Shown: positions 34,963 through 43,570, numbered from the stretch's first letter. The stretch is 64,000 nucleotides of DNA from Paenibacillus wynnii (GCF_030812855.1 NZ_JAUSTK010000005.1:186001-250000), one strand, 5' to 3'. The notes: a model not told the origin generated them from the letters alone. Made by a program: numbers and translations.

Positions 34963-35520
34963 ATGAGTGAATTCAGCGAAAGCTATCACCTGCTATCCAA
35001 TAACCAACAAGAAGGAATAAGTTTACTTCAAAATGCGGGTATCGGAGGTTTTGTATATCCAGAAACTAATAACTGGGTGACCCTACTACCTGAAGGGGAA
35101 ATCTTCGAGTTAAATAATAAATTGATCACTCAAAATTCCGGTTTATTGCTTCACTATATTTATGCTGAAGATCATGGCTGGTCGCTTAGTGTTTTTGAGC
35201 GCACAAATCGAACGTTTCATTATGAATGTACCTGGGAAGAGGAAGTGGAAAATAATTATCAAGAGATTAACAAGAGTAAAATTATTGAAATTATGAATAG
35301 TAATCCTGATAGAGAGAACGATATAACAGCTTTTGAAATCTTAAAATACTTTAAGATAAGTGATATAGAAGAATTATTTGAACTTAATCCTGCATATCGA
35401 GTTGCGGAATTAATCGGCTTAAGGAATTTTGAATGGATATCCTATGAATATATGGAAATGGATCAGAATGATAATGCAAATCCGGTTGGTGACAAAGGCA
35501 TAATAATCGTGAATCCGTAA
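34963..35520 (+). CDS. Unknown protein, paralogue of a cassette gene at 52,392
   Basis: 185 residues. It shares its whole length pattern with the cassette protein at 52,392: MSEFSxSYH start, GxVxPExNxWVTxL, NxGLLxHYxYxEDHGW, and a final AxxxGLRxFEWxS. No named domain is recognised. AAGGAG precedes the ATG. It ends just before the integrase remnant, so it may be an old cassette fixed at the array edge or a gene brought in with the integron. Confidence 0.6.
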   Translation: MSEFSESYHLLSNNQQEGISLLQNAGIGGFVYPETNNWVTLLPEGEIFELNNKLITQNSGLLLHYIYAEDHGWSLSVFERTNRTFHYECTWEEEVENNYQEINKSKIIEIMNSNPDRENDITAFEILKYFKISDIEELFELNPAYRVAELIGLRNFEWISYEYMEMDQNDNANPVGDKGIIIVNP

Positions 35521-35524
35521 TAAT

Positions 35525-35668
35525 ATGAAAAACTATAATAGGGAGGAATTGAGGTTTATCCAAGAGCTACTAGGCCATAAAAACCCCCGTACAACTGAGC
35601 TGTATACACATGTAAGTGTAACCGATGTTCGACGAATTAAGAGTCCTCGTGACCAAATTGGAGAGTAA
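35525..35668 (+). pseudogene. 3' remnant of a tyrosine recombinase (integron-integrase-like)
   Basis: Only 47 codons remain. RFIQELLGHKNPRTTELYTHV is the C-terminal catalytic end of tyrosine recombinases, with the GH box and the tyrosine nucleophile in ELYTHV; the tail RRIKSPRDQI matches the I/VKSPLD-type ending of IntI and Xer-like integrases. The N-terminal arm and the R-K-HxxR part of the active site are absent, so it cannot be active. It lies on the same strand as the cassettes with its 3' end facing them, opposite to class 1 integrons. Confidence 0.75.
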
Positions 35669-35688
35669 CGACAGAGATACCAAAGAAA

Positions 35689-35784
35689 AAGTACACAAAA
35701 AAGCGATATGACGAGTATTTACGAAGTACACAAATACCACCGGTGAAGAAAGCTTTTACGAAGTTCGTAAAAAAGACGTTATGT
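35689..35784 (+). other. attI-like site at the head of the cassette array
   Basis: AAGTACACAAA recurs at 35689 and 35724; TTTACGAAGT recurs at 35718 and 35755. The second forms the perfect palindrome TTTACGAA-G-TTCGTAAA at 35755-35771. Seven bases on is the first junction heptamer GTTATGT (35778-35784), which pairs with the ACATAAC that ends cassette 1. Direct repeats plus one core site resemble attI organisation. Confidence 0.6.
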
Positions 35785-35832
35785 GAAATCATAAAAAATT
35801 CAAAACCTATATAAATACAGGAGGAGATGACG

Positions 35833-36126
35833 GTGAAGAAAAGCTGGTTATTCGAAGATCCGGAAAATCTAGCTGTATTTACAACGAAGGAAATCCTAGA
35901 ACGAGTAAAACCTATAAGATACGTAAGTCATGATGAAGAAGATGGAGCCTGGCAATTTCACACTGGTGAACAAACAAAAGAAGAAGATGCGAGAATCATT
36001 TCATTGAAAGAGGCTACAAAGATCGACCCAAGTATTATGGAACTAGCGAATTTGCCACTTGGCTGGATCGCCTTTAGAAAGGATGAAAAAGAGGAATGGA
36101 TTAGAGAAAAAATATTAGATGAATGA
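35833..36126 (+). CDS. Cassette 1: DUF2185/Imm33-like protein
   Basis: About 97 residues. The pattern ends SHDEEDGAWQFHTGEQT ... SLKEATKIDPSIMELANLPLGWIAFRKDEKEEW, which matches DUF2185 (Imm33-like) proteins, often encoded as immunity partners of polymorphic toxins. GGAGGAG lies six bases before GTG 35833, better placed than ATG 35827, which abuts it. First cassette, bounded by GTTATGT and ACATAAC. No toxin gene is adjacent. Confidence 0.68.
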   Translation: MKKSWLFEDPENLAVFTTKEILERVKPIRYVSHDEEDGAWQFHTGEQTKEEDARIISLKEATKIDPSIMELANLPLGWIAFRKDEKEEWIREKILDE

Positions 36127-36203
36127 TAAAGAAGTAAGGGATCGATAAAGCTATATAAATATTAATTGAGTAATTGAGTGTAATCAAAGAAGACAATGAC
36201 TTC

Positions 36204-36320
36204 ACATAACACAATATTCCCGCTGCGTCGCTTACGCTCCTTGGTCTGCCATGATGCTAGGTCAAGGAAGTGGAGACAAGCAGACAACCCTACGGGTTCG
36301 GGAATACGACAACGTTATCC
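36204..36320 (+). repeat. attC-like site 1 (117 bases)
   Basis: Left heptamer ACATAAC, right heptamer GTTATCC. ATTCCCG pairs with CGGGAAT; GGTCTGC pairs with GCAGACA inside; short form with CCCTACGGG at the third stem. Confidence 0.8.
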
Positions 36321-36373
36321 GAAAGAACCGAAAAAAAAGAAGTAGTTACTTATTCTATTAAGGGGGAATTAAG

Positions 36374-37129
36374 TTGAAAATTATTGAGGAAAAATACAAC
36401 CGCTATGGGGAAGAAGACTATGATACTCAATATATTAGTTGGGGATTTGATGATCTAGAAACCCAAATCGTTATGGCGAAGAAACTCCAAAAATTATTTC
36501 CAAGTAATGCAAATACAATTGTTGATATTGCCTGTGGAATATCTAGATATCATCAGGTATGGTTGAAATCAGGATATGAGGTTACTGGCATAGATATTTC
36601 TAAAACGTTCATTGAATACTCTAGAGACTACTATATAGATTTTGAGAAAGCACGTTATTTAGTATGTGATTTTAATGAGTTGAATTTCGAGAATGAATTT
36701 GATATTGCAATTTGGACCGATCCGGTAGAACTAACTGGAATCTCTGTCCATCGAATATTTAAAGCACTAAAACAAAATGGTGTATTTATTTATGAAATGT
36801 GGAATGACAATTACTATAAATATCATACCGATACTAGACACAATGATTGTCGTACTTGGACATACAAGGACGGAATTTATCACCTAATAAGACACGAATA
36901 CAATAAAATAACATGTGCATCAGAACATGAAGAAATCATATTTGATATACCAAATGATACGATGATACATAAGACAGGACTTGATGCCAAAAACGTAAAT
37001 AATCATTGTAGTGTACAAGTTTTGGAGGCTGCGGGATTTAAGAATATTCGGTTTCTAGATTATGATGGGCGACCTTTTAGTACGGAGAATCAACAAATCA
37101 AACAGTTTTTTATGATTGGTGAGAAATAA
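36374..37129 (+). CDS. Cassette 2: class I SAM-dependent methyltransferase
   Basis: 251 residues. Motif I is TIVDIACGISRYHQVWLKSGYEVTGID, with DIAxGxSRY in place of the common DxGxGxG; motif post-I ends GIDIS. FDIAIWTDPVELTG and FKALKQNGVFIYEMW follow the Rossmann order. The substrate is unknown. The TTG start has GGGGGAA upstream. Cassette ends GTTATCCGAAAGAACC and GGTTCCTTCGGATAAC are exact or near-exact complements. Confidence 0.75.
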   Translation: MKIIEEKYNRYGEEDYDTQYISWGFDDLETQIVMAKKLQKLFPSNANTIVDIACGISRYHQVWLKSGYEVTGIDISKTFIEYSRDYYIDFEKARYLVCDFNELNFENEFDIAIWTDPVELTGISVHRIFKALKQNGVFIYEMWNDNYYKYHTDTRHNDCRTWTYKDGIYHLIRHEYNKITCASEHEEIIFDIPNDTMIHKTGLDAKNVNNHCSVQVLEAAGFKNIRFLDYDGRPFSTENQQIKQFFMIGEK

Positions 37130-37198
37130 TTTAAGAGAGAATGAGATAAGGAATATTAAGGTCAATTATTTTTGTATTTCAAAGAAGCCGGTTCCTTC

Positions 37199-37390
37199 GG
37201 ATAACACCGCATTCCCGCCGCGGGCCTAACGGCCCTTGGTCGCTAAAGATGTATTTCGGGGAAGAGGATTCAGGCGACACACCTGCGAACCTAACTGCCG
37301 CAAGCGGCAGCCGGTTATGATCGCCCAGCTTCGCAAGGGCGATCAAGTTCCCTTAAGGTTCTCGGCGTCGGGAATACAACAACGTTATGT
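37199..37390 (+). repeat. attC-like site 2 (192 bases)
   Basis: GGATAAC ... GTTATGT. Outer arm ATTCCCG/CGGGAAT, then several nested stems (CGGGCC/GGCCC; CCGCAAGCGG; GATCGCCC/GGGCGATC). One of the longest copies. Confidence 0.8.
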
Positions 37391-37429
37391 GAAATTGCCT
37401 GAACATATTTAAAGAAAGTTGGATCAAGG

Positions 37430-37978
37430 ATGCGAAATATAATTAATTATGCTGCCTTTCCGTCTTATCAAGGAAGTAATATTTCTACAATCAATAGTAA
37501 TCTAAAACTTCAAGGTTCATTACCTCATTCAGATTGCTTTGAGGTTACTTTGAATAATGAATTATTGAGCATACCGTATAGAATATATTTTGAGGAGCCT
37601 TCTACCGAACAAATGAGTCAGTTGAGTTCTGAACAAGTAGATATATTGAATTGTTTTTTTACTCGACATTACAATGGCTATATAAGGGAACGGAAACTTA
37701 AAGAAATTATATTGGTAGATAGACCTCTTGTCGTACCATTTGTTATTCAATTAGCAGGTGAATATGTCTATGAAATTCAAGAAATAATATATGAACATTT
37801 AAACTATCTAAACATAGACAACTATCTAAACTTTATATCCGAGAACCCAACTTATTATCAGAAGACAAGAGCTAGAATGATAAGTTATTGGAATTGTAAT
37901 TATAGAAATCAATATAAAGATTTAAGACACTATAAAGGTCTAGAAATATTTAAGTACTTTGAAAGAAATCTCAGGTAG
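37430..37978 (+). CDS. Cassette 3: unknown protein
   Basis: 182 residues, no recognised domain. Rich in Ile, Asn, Tyr and Glu, as are other cassette genes. Middle section has helical pattern (RERKLKEIILVDRPLVVPFVIQLAGEYVYEI). No signal peptide or membrane segment is evident. The ribosome binding site is weak (CAAGG). Cassette ends GTTATGTGAAATTGCC and GGCAACATCACATAAC are complementary. Confidence 0.6.
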   Translation: MRNIINYAAFPSYQGSNISTINSNLKLQGSLPHSDCFEVTLNNELLSIPYRIYFEEPSTEQMSQLSSEQVDILNCFFTRHYNGYIRERKLKEIILVDRPLVVPFVIQLAGEYVYEIQEIIYEHLNYLNIDNYLNFISENPTYYQKTRARMISYWNCNYRNQYKDLRHYKGLEIFKYFERNLR

Positions 37979-37988
37979 GGGCAACATC

Positions 37989-38104
37989 ACATAACACATC
38001 ATTCACGCTGCGGGCCGTTCGGCCCTGGGTCTGCAAGTAGATAATTCGTGGGTGTTGAAACAGGCAGACAACCCTACGGGTTCGTGAATACGGGAACGTT
38101 ATAG
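37989..38104 (+). repeat. attC-like site 3 (116 bases)
   Basis: ACATAAC ... GTTATAG. Short form like site 1: ATTCACG/CGTGAAT arm, GGGCCGTTCGGCCC hairpin, GTCTGC/GCAGAC stem and CCCTACGGG hairpin. Confidence 0.8.
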
Positions 38105-38140
38105 GAAATCAGTGCAAACCATTGACTGGATGTGATTTCG

Positions 38141-38644
38141 ATGAAGTATTTTGATTATTTGAATTCAATGAAGAAGGAATTTATTGATCAAATAGATTAT
38201 TTATTGACTCAATATAAAGTTCAGCCGGTAGGTAGTGGATATATCGACTGCATTACTATGAAAGATTTTTTAAAACCATTTATTAATGCAGTTTCTGAGA
38301 TAGGGATCCTAGTATCTGATGTAACTTGGTGGTGTTATGTAGATCCTAGTAAAAGTTCAACAGGGTGCCCTCATGGAATGGGCGGCCCCTTATCTGATTA
38401 CTATGAAGGTTGGTTTAGTGAATTGCAAAACGAGATTTATGAAGTGGATAAAGAAAGAATAACATCTTTTCTGGATTCTTATGATAAGCAACAAATAACT
38501 CTAACAAATCAAAATACAATTAATCAGGTGGAGCAGATACTTAAAAATCCTTTTAGGTATACTCCTTCAGACTATATTGATGAGAATAAATGTGTAATGC
38601 CTGGTATATGGTTGCTTGTCCCGGATGATTGGAAGAGGGTTTGA
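38141..38644 (+). CDS. Cassette 4: unknown protein
   Basis: About 167 residues. The conserved-looking centre is STGCPHGMGGPLSDYYEGWFSE, followed by acidic helix; no family name comes to mind. Start is ATG 38141 with GGATGTGAT upstream; GTG 38132 is possible. Cassette ends GTTATAGGAAATCAGTGC and GCACTGACATCCTATAAC pair at 16 of 18 positions. Confidence 0.6.
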   Translation: MKYFDYLNSMKKEFIDQIDYLLTQYKVQPVGSGYIDCITMKDFLKPFINAVSEIGILVSDVTWWCYVDPSKSSTGCPHGMGGPLSDYYEGWFSELQNEIYEVDKERITSFLDSYDKQQITLTNQNTINQVEQILKNPFRYTPSDYIDENKCVMPGIWLLVPDDWKRV

Positions 38645-38675
38645 TATGAGTAAATTCATTGAAGGCACTGACATC

Positions 38676-38864
38676 CTATAACAATGTGTTCACGCATCGG
38701 GGGACAAGCCCCCTCGGTCCGCAGAAGTTAGAAGTGCGATTCGGAGAGGAATTTCAGTAGCAAGGAAGCAGATTCAGCGGACACATCCGCACTACCTAAC
38801 CGCGTCGTGGCCGGTCCTTCAGACCTTAAGGTGGTGGGACGTCGTGAACACGGAAACGTTAGGC
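38676..38864 (+). repeat. attC-like site 4 (189 bases)
   Basis: CTATAAC ... GTTAGGC. Arm TGTTCACG/CGTGAACA; three inner stems: GGGGGACAAGCCCCC; GGTCCGC/GCGGACA; CACTACCT/AGGTGGTG capped by GGTCCTTCAGACC. Confidence 0.82.
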
Positions 38865-38899
38865 GAAAGTAATGCAAACTCAATATTAAAGGTGATGCG

Positions 38900-39349
38900 A
38901 TGATGCCAGAAGAAATAATTGAAACAATACAATCAATACAGGATCGAAAAGTTCGATTTGTTCGATTGGCCAGGAATTCATTAATTATATATTGTGATTG
39001 TGAACCAGATGACCTGAACCAAGGATTTAGTATTTGGTTAGAACCAACATGGCATTTTAGGAATACTGAACGAGTGATTACCGGATCAAGAGAAGCTCAA
39101 ACCGATGATGAAGTAGAACATTCCAATATTATAGAACAATTAAAAACTCTATATTTCAAGACAATAAAGAAATTATCTATAGAACCAATAACGAATGATG
39201 TAGTGATCGAAATAGATGAAGGGAATATATTAAAAACATTTGTATCAGATCCGAATGATGAGGAATCATGGCAGATTAGAAACTTTAATAAAGGCATAAG
39301 AATTATAGGAAACCCAAGGGCTATACAAATTATTAAAGACCTATCGTAA
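38900..39349 (+). CDS. Cassette 5: possible immunity-type protein (DUF6188-like)
   Basis: 149 residues. The middle and end (WLEPTWHFRN; IEIDEGNILKTFVSDPNDEESWQIRNF) resemble small proteins with a DUF6188-like beta fold linked to immunity loci, but the likeness is weak. The ATG follows AAAGGTGATG. Cassette ends GTTAGGCGAAAGTAATGC and GCATTACCATCGCCTAAC are complementary at nearly all positions. Confidence 0.5.
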   Translation: MMPEEIIETIQSIQDRKVRFVRLARNSLIIYCDCEPDDLNQGFSIWLEPTWHFRNTERVITGSREAQTDDEVEHSNIIEQLKTLYFKTIKKLSIEPITNDVVIEIDEGNILKTFVSDPNDEESWQIRNFNKGIRIIGNPRAIQIIKDLS

Positions 39350-39375
39350 GTAATTTCAATGATGGCATTACCATC

Positions 39376-39536
39376 GCCTAACAACGTATTCACGCTTCGG
39401 GCCGTACGGCCCTTGGTCTGCAGAGGCATTTCGAGGAAGTCGAGTCAGCAGACAACCCTGCACTGGCTAAGTCCGTCGGACCCGGGGCTTATGCCCCTTA
39501 AGCCAGTGAGGGTTCGTGAATCCAACAACGTTAGCT
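39376..39536 (+). repeat. attC-like site 5 (161 bases)
   Basis: GCCTAAC ... GTTAGCT. Third stem is of the CACTGGCTAAG/CTTAAGCCAGTG type with inner GTCCGTCGGAC and GGGGC/GCCCC hairpins. Confidence 0.82.
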
Positions 39537-39576
39537 GAAATTGCTGTAAAGAATATATAAAGGAGGAGGAGCATCC

Positions 39577-40356
39577 TTGAACATAAATAATTGGTTTACA
39601 ATCGAAGAGATCGACTCAATGACATTTGCTATAAGTGAATATGGTCATTGGGAGAAAGTTCATTCATATCTAGTTATAGGTGATGAATATGCTGCGTTGA
39701 TAGATACAGGTATCGGAATTTGTAATATCAAAAGAGTAGTTGATCAACTAACTTCATTACCAATTAAAGTGATTACAACTCATGTACATTGGGATCATAT
39801 AGGTAACCACGGGCTTTTTGATGAAATATATGTGCATGAATTTGAGAAAGATTGGTTAGAGAATGGAATGCCTGGATTACCAATCGAAGTTATTCGTCGT
39901 GATGTAATTAGAGATATTACCAAGCCCCTACCAGAGAGTTTTAAAATAGAAGAATATGAACCTTTTCGGGGTAAGCCCACCGCATTATTAAGGGATAATG
40001 AAATGATAGATCTAGGCAACAGAATTCTAACTATTTTACATACACCCGGTCACTCCCCAGGACATCTTTGTGTTTATGAAGCAGAGCAAGGGTACTTATA
40101 TACTGGAGATTTACTTTACAAGGGAACTTTGTTTGCATTCTACCCCACAACAGATCCCTTGTTGTTTGTGAAATCAGTAGGAAAGATAAGCCGTATAGAA
40201 CATATAACAAAGATATTGCCTGGACATAATGAAATGGACTTGAATAAGAATTTTATCACTGAAGTCAATAGAGCATGCCAAGATCTATTGAATAAAGGAC
40301 TAGCTAGACATGGATCGGGAGTGCATGAATTTAAAGATGTAAAGATATATTTTTAG
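39577..40356 (+). CDS. Cassette 6: metallo-beta-lactamase-fold hydrolase
   Basis: 259 residues. The zinc motif HVHWDH is at 69-74 (TTHVHWDHIGNHG), a later histidine in LHTPGHSPGH and an aspartate in YTGDLLYKG, then LPGHN. The fold covers glyoxalase II-like, lactonase and lactamase enzymes; the substrate cannot be read. TTG 39577 has AAAGGAGGAGGAGC upstream. Cassette ends GTTAGCTGAAATTGCTGT and ACAGCAACATCAGCTAAC are complementary. Confidence 0.82.
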   Translation: MNINNWFTIEEIDSMTFAISEYGHWEKVHSYLVIGDEYAALIDTGIGICNIKRVVDQLTSLPIKVITTHVHWDHIGNHGLFDEIYVHEFEKDWLENGMPGLPIEVIRRDVIRDITKPLPESFKIEEYEPFRGKPTALLRDNEMIDLGNRILTILHTPGHSPGHLCVYEAEQGYLYTGDLLYKGTLFAFYPTTDPLLFVKSVGKISRIEHITKILPGHNEMDLNKNFITEVNRACQDLLNKGLARHGSGVHEFKDVKIYF

Positions 40357-40380
40357 TAGTTCGAAGAAGACAGCAACATC

Positions 40381-40543
40381 AGCTAACACAGTATTCACGC
40401 TGTGGACCCTGACGGGGCCTTGGTCTGCAGAGGGTTTTCGAAGAAGTGGAGTCAGCAGACAACCCTGTACTGGCTAAGTCCGTCGGACCCGGGGCTTCCC
40501 CTCCTTAAGCCAGTGAGGGTTCGTGAATACACCAACGTTAGAT
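40381..40543 (+). repeat. attC-like site 6 (163 bases)
   Basis: AGCTAAC ... GTTAGAT. Nearly the same third stem as site 5 (CTGGCTAAG ... CTTAAGCCAG). Confidence 0.82.
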
Positions 40544-40611
40544 GAAATCGCCGAACATGGTAAAAAACATAAAGAAAATACTGATAACTACAGAAACAAG
40601 AATGGGGCAAA

Positions 40612-40980
40612 ATGAAAATTTATAACTTTGGAAGTGAAACAGGGAAGAAAATTGATGCCTTTGATAGTAAAAACCTTATAATGACAAAAATTTTAAATGG
40701 AACTAAAGATACTCACGTTGGATGTATGTACATTGAAGCAAATGGAATAGTTGGCCTTCATCAAGCGGTGACACCACAATTGTTTTTAGTTATGAGTGGT
40801 GAAGGAATCGTTAAGGGCAAAGGGGATAAAGAATTAATTATTAAGGCAGGATTTGCAGCATACTGGGAAGCAGAGGAATGGCATGAAACAAAAACAGAAA
40901 CAGGCTTAACTGCTATTGTTATTGAAGGTATAACGTTGGAGCTAATGATGGAAGAGAAAGAATGGTTAAAAACTAATTAA
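40612..40980 (+). CDS. Cassette 7: cupin-fold protein
   Basis: 122 residues, one conserved beta-barrel: GLHQAVTPQLFLVMSGEGIVKGKG matches cupin motif 1 in part, and GFAAYWEAEEWHETKTE matches motif 2. Small single-domain cupins bind metals or sugars; no reaction is evident. Cassette ends GTTAGATGAAATCGCC and GGCGACATTATCTAAC are complementary. Confidence 0.7.
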   Translation: MKIYNFGSETGKKIDAFDSKNLIMTKILNGTKDTHVGCMYIEANGIVGLHQAVTPQLFLVMSGEGIVKGKGDKELIIKAGFAAYWEAEEWHETKTETGLTAIVIEGITLELMMEEKEWLKTN

Positions 40981-41016
40981 ATAATTTACGAAGCATTTCG
41001 GAGAAGTGGCGACATT

Positions 41017-41180
41017 ATCTAACATTGCATTACCACAGCGGTCACTACGTTTCCTTGGTCACCAGGAGGAAATTTCGAAGAAGTAAATTCAGGTGACACA
41101 TCCAACCGGCTTAGTGGCAGAGCCACCCGGACCTATGGTCCTTAAGCCGTTTGGACGTCGGTAATACGCGGACGTTATAA
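41017..41180 (+). repeat. attC-like site 7 (164 bases)
   Basis: ATCTAAC ... GTTATAA. Arm ATTACC/GGTAAT replaces the usual TTCACG/CGTGAA; GGTCACC/GGTGACA and GGCTTAG/TTAAGCC stems are visible. Confidence 0.75.
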
Positions 41181-41217
41181 GAAATCAATGCAAATCAATT
41201 AAGTGAGGGTTGAAAGA

Positions 41218-41772
41218 ATGAAGATCGAATTAAAACCACTAACAGAAGCCGATTTTTCGCTAATCGTAGAATGGGTAAATGCTCACGACGAAGATTTTAT
41301 CTATCAGTGGGCAGGAAATACTTATAGCTATCCATTAACAGTCAAACAAATAGAAGATCATTATAGTAAAGGGATCAATGCAATAGATGCCGGTGTTTTT
41401 ATTTATAAGATCATTGATACTTCGACACAAGAAACTATTGGCTCAGTCCAGCTATGTAGGATGGATCTAATAAAAAGTGAAGCAGTTGTAGGTAGATTTT
41501 TAATTAAGTCAGAACAATATCGAGGTAAAGGCATAGGAACCACAGTACTAAAAGAATTAGTTCGAATAGGATTTGAAGAATTCTCATTGAAAAGAATAAA
41601 ACTAAATGTCTTTCATATCAATACGCAAGCGATTCGTTGCTATGAGAAAGTTGGCTTCATTAAAGGACAGATACATGAAAACGTATACCAATCATTAACC
41701 GGTGAGTATTGGAATGGAATAGAAATGACCCTAGAAAAAGAATTGTGGGAGCAAATTCATAGAAGGCATTGA
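41218..41772 (+). CDS. Cassette 8: GNAT acetyltransferase
   Basis: 184 residues from ATG 41218 (AGGG upstream; GTG 41203 is possible). RimJ/RimL-type pattern: AVVGRFLIKSEQYRGKGIGTTVLKELV for strand 4 and the acetyl-CoA loop, then LNVFHINTQAIRCYEKVGF. The acceptor may be a protein N-terminus or an antibiotic; undetermined. Cassette ends GTTATAAGAAATCAATGC and GCATTGACATCCTATAAC pair with few mismatches. Confidence 0.78.
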   Translation: MKIELKPLTEADFSLIVEWVNAHDEDFIYQWAGNTYSYPLTVKQIEDHYSKGINAIDAGVFIYKIIDTSTQETIGSVQLCRMDLIKSEAVVGRFLIKSEQYRGKGIGTTVLKELVRIGFEEFSLKRIKLNVFHINTQAIRCYEKVGFIKGQIHENVYQSLTGEYWNGIEMTLEKELWEQIHRRH

Positions 41773-41776
41773 CATC

Positions 41777-41938
41777 CTATAACAATGTGTTCACGTATTG
41801 GGGGACAAGCCCCCTCGGTCCCGGGAGATAAGTTGAAGAAGTGATTTCCGGGACACATCCGCACCACCTAACCGCATCGCGGCCGCTCACTACGTTCGCT
41901 TAAGGTGGTGGGACGTCGTGAACACGGAACCGTTATGT
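41777..41938 (+). repeat. attC-like site 8 (162 bases)
   Basis: CTATAAC ... GTTATGT. Arm TGTTCACG/CGTGAACA, GGGGGACAAGCCCCC hairpin, GTCCCGG/CCGGGAC stem, CACCACCT/AGGTGGTG stem. Confidence 0.82.
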
Positions 41939-41994
41939 GAAATGCGACTAGAGAATTAATATTAAGAAAGTATTCGGAGGAGATTGATTACATT

Positions 41995-42504
41995 ATGACT
42001 TCACAAACACTCGTATGGTTATTCATAGTAGTCTTTATTCTCCATGATTTAGAGGAAATTATATGGGTTGAGCCGTGGATTAAGAAAAACAGAAATCAAG
42101 TAATTACTGAGGTTCCTATTAGAATAAAGCAACAGATAGAGAAGATGTTTAATATTACTAGTAGTCAATTTGCCGTAGCAGTTTTACTCGAGTTTATTGT
42201 TTTTATTCCATTTACTTTTTTAGCTGCAGAACAAGGAAAGTTCTTCATATTCTTATCTTTTAATGCTTTGTTTCTATTACACGTGTTTACACATATAGGA
42301 CAATCATTTTACTTAAAGATGTATACGCCGGGAGTAGTAAGCGCTGTGATTATCGTACTGCCTTATACGTTGTATCTATTTTATCATATGACAAGTAAAG
42401 AATTAGTAACATGGAAAGAGGTTATATTGAGTGTTCCAGTAGGTTTGATTTTAGTGCCAATAGTATTACTTGGACATGAAATAGGAAGAAGAATAGTGAA
42501 ATGA
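41995..42504 (+). CDS. Cassette 9: HXXEE-domain membrane protein
   Basis: 169 residues with five hydrophobic segments. The family motif H-x-x-E-E occurs as LHDLEEIIW near residue 18, and later histidines lie in FTHIGQSFY and LGHEIGRR. HXXEE proteins are of unknown function. Cassette ends GTTATGTGAAATGCGACT and AGTCGCACATCAGATAAC match in the outer part but differ by one base in the heptamer. Confidence 0.75.
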   Translation: MTSQTLVWLFIVVFILHDLEEIIWVEPWIKKNRNQVITEVPIRIKQQIEKMFNITSSQFAVAVLLEFIVFIPFTFLAAEQGKFFIFLSFNALFLLHVFTHIGQSFYLKMYTPGVVSAVIIVLPYTLYLFYHMTSKELVTWKEVILSVPVGLILVPIVLLGHEIGRRIVK

Positions 42505-42553
42505 TGAAATAAAATGAATGCTATGAAGGTAATTCTGAGAAGAGTCGCACATC

Positions 42554-42748
42554 AGATAACACGATATTCACGCTTCGGGCCATTCGGCCCTCGGTCCGGA
42601 CCGGAGTTAGATGAGGGTTCGGTGATGTAATTGGCAGTAACTAAGAAGCGGATTCAGCCGGACACATCCGCACCGACTAAGCGCATCGCGCTCGGCGACA
42701 TTCGTCGCCTTAAGTCGGTGGGACGTCGTGAATACAACAACGTTATAT
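42554..42748 (+). repeat. attC-like site 9 (195 bases)
   Basis: AGATAAC ... GTTATAT. Longest copy: GGGCCATTCGGCCC hairpin, a long second stem (GTCCGGA ... GCCGGAC) and CACCGACT/AGTCGGTG third stem. Confidence 0.8.
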
Positions 42749-42783
42749 ACAATGGCTGCAAGGACTATGAAAAGAGGTGTAAG

Positions 42784-43449
42784 ATGACCCTGGATGACTA
42801 TATGAATAAGCATTTTCCAGACTTAATGCTATGTCCGCCTCTCTTTTATAGTTGGGAAATTGGGATTCGTTTCGAGCTTGGGAACCCACCTATGTTCAGG
42901 ATTGATAAGCAACAATATATGGAGCAAGTTTACGATAGGGCAATTAGTATCTATAAATACCTACATAAAGAGAGCGATGAAATATTTGTTGTAACTAATG
43001 CTCATTTTGCTGATGAGCCTAATCTAATAAGACGAAAACCTAAAGTTTATCGAAGATATATTACAAATAAAGAGGTATTAAAAGGCTTAAAGCATAAAGT
43101 AATTCCATATGTATTTGCTGATGTATATGGAATAGATGATTTTGAAACACATCGGTTTATCTTAAAGTGTTTTGGAAGGGACATTAAGTATATGAGCATG
43201 ATTAAAGCAATTTGTAATAATGATGTGGCGATCAAACCAAAAATTTATCATGATGTATTTTTTGTTAATTTTACTACAGGAACAATATTTCATGTATACG
43301 ATGATAGGGGATGCGATGTGGTCTCGAATTCAAAAACTGCATTAATGAATTTATATAGAGATTATAATGAATGGATATTAAATTATGATAGATCAAGGAT
43401 TGATCAAACATTAGGTAGTAATTTCACTGAAGGCAGCCACAGCATATAA
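42784..43449 (+). CDS. Cassette 10: DUF3885-like protein
   Basis: 221 residues from ATG 42784 with AGAGGTG upstream; any longer frame would translate the attC. The pattern PLFYSWEIGIRFELG followed by IYKYLHKESDEIFVV ... YRDYNEWILNYDRSRID resembles DUF3885 proteins, often encoded in toxin-immunity regions. The stop codon TAA is part of the ATATAAC heptamer of the following site. Cassette ends GTTATATACAATGGCTGC and GCAGCCACAGCATATAAC are complementary. Confidence 0.65.
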   Translation: MTLDDYMNKHFPDLMLCPPLFYSWEIGIRFELGNPPMFRIDKQQYMEQVYDRAISIYKYLHKESDEIFVVTNAHFADEPNLIRRKPKVYRRYITNKEVLKGLKHKVIPYVFADVYGIDDFETHRFILKCFGRDIKYMSMIKAICNNDVAIKPKIYHDVFFVNFTTGTIFHVYDDRGCDVVSNSKTALMNLYRDYNEWILNYDRSRIDQTLGSNFTEGSHSI

Positions 43450-43570
43450 CAATATGTTCACTAAGTCGAGGAAGTGGATTCAGGCGTCACATCCGCACCG
43501 ACTAACCGCATTGCGGCCGGTCCTTCGGACCTTAAGTCGGTGGGACGTCGTGAACACGGAAACGTTATCT
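43444..43570 (+). repeat. attC-like site 10 (127 bases)
   Basis: ATATAAC ... GTTATCT. The first inner hairpin and left half of the second stem are deleted after TGTTCAC; the third stem CACCGACT/AGTCGGTG and right arm are intact. Confidence 0.78.

Noticed and set aside
35525..35668. A functional small protein
   Set aside because: It matches only the last part of the tyrosine recombinase catalytic domain; the remaining catalytic residues are missing.
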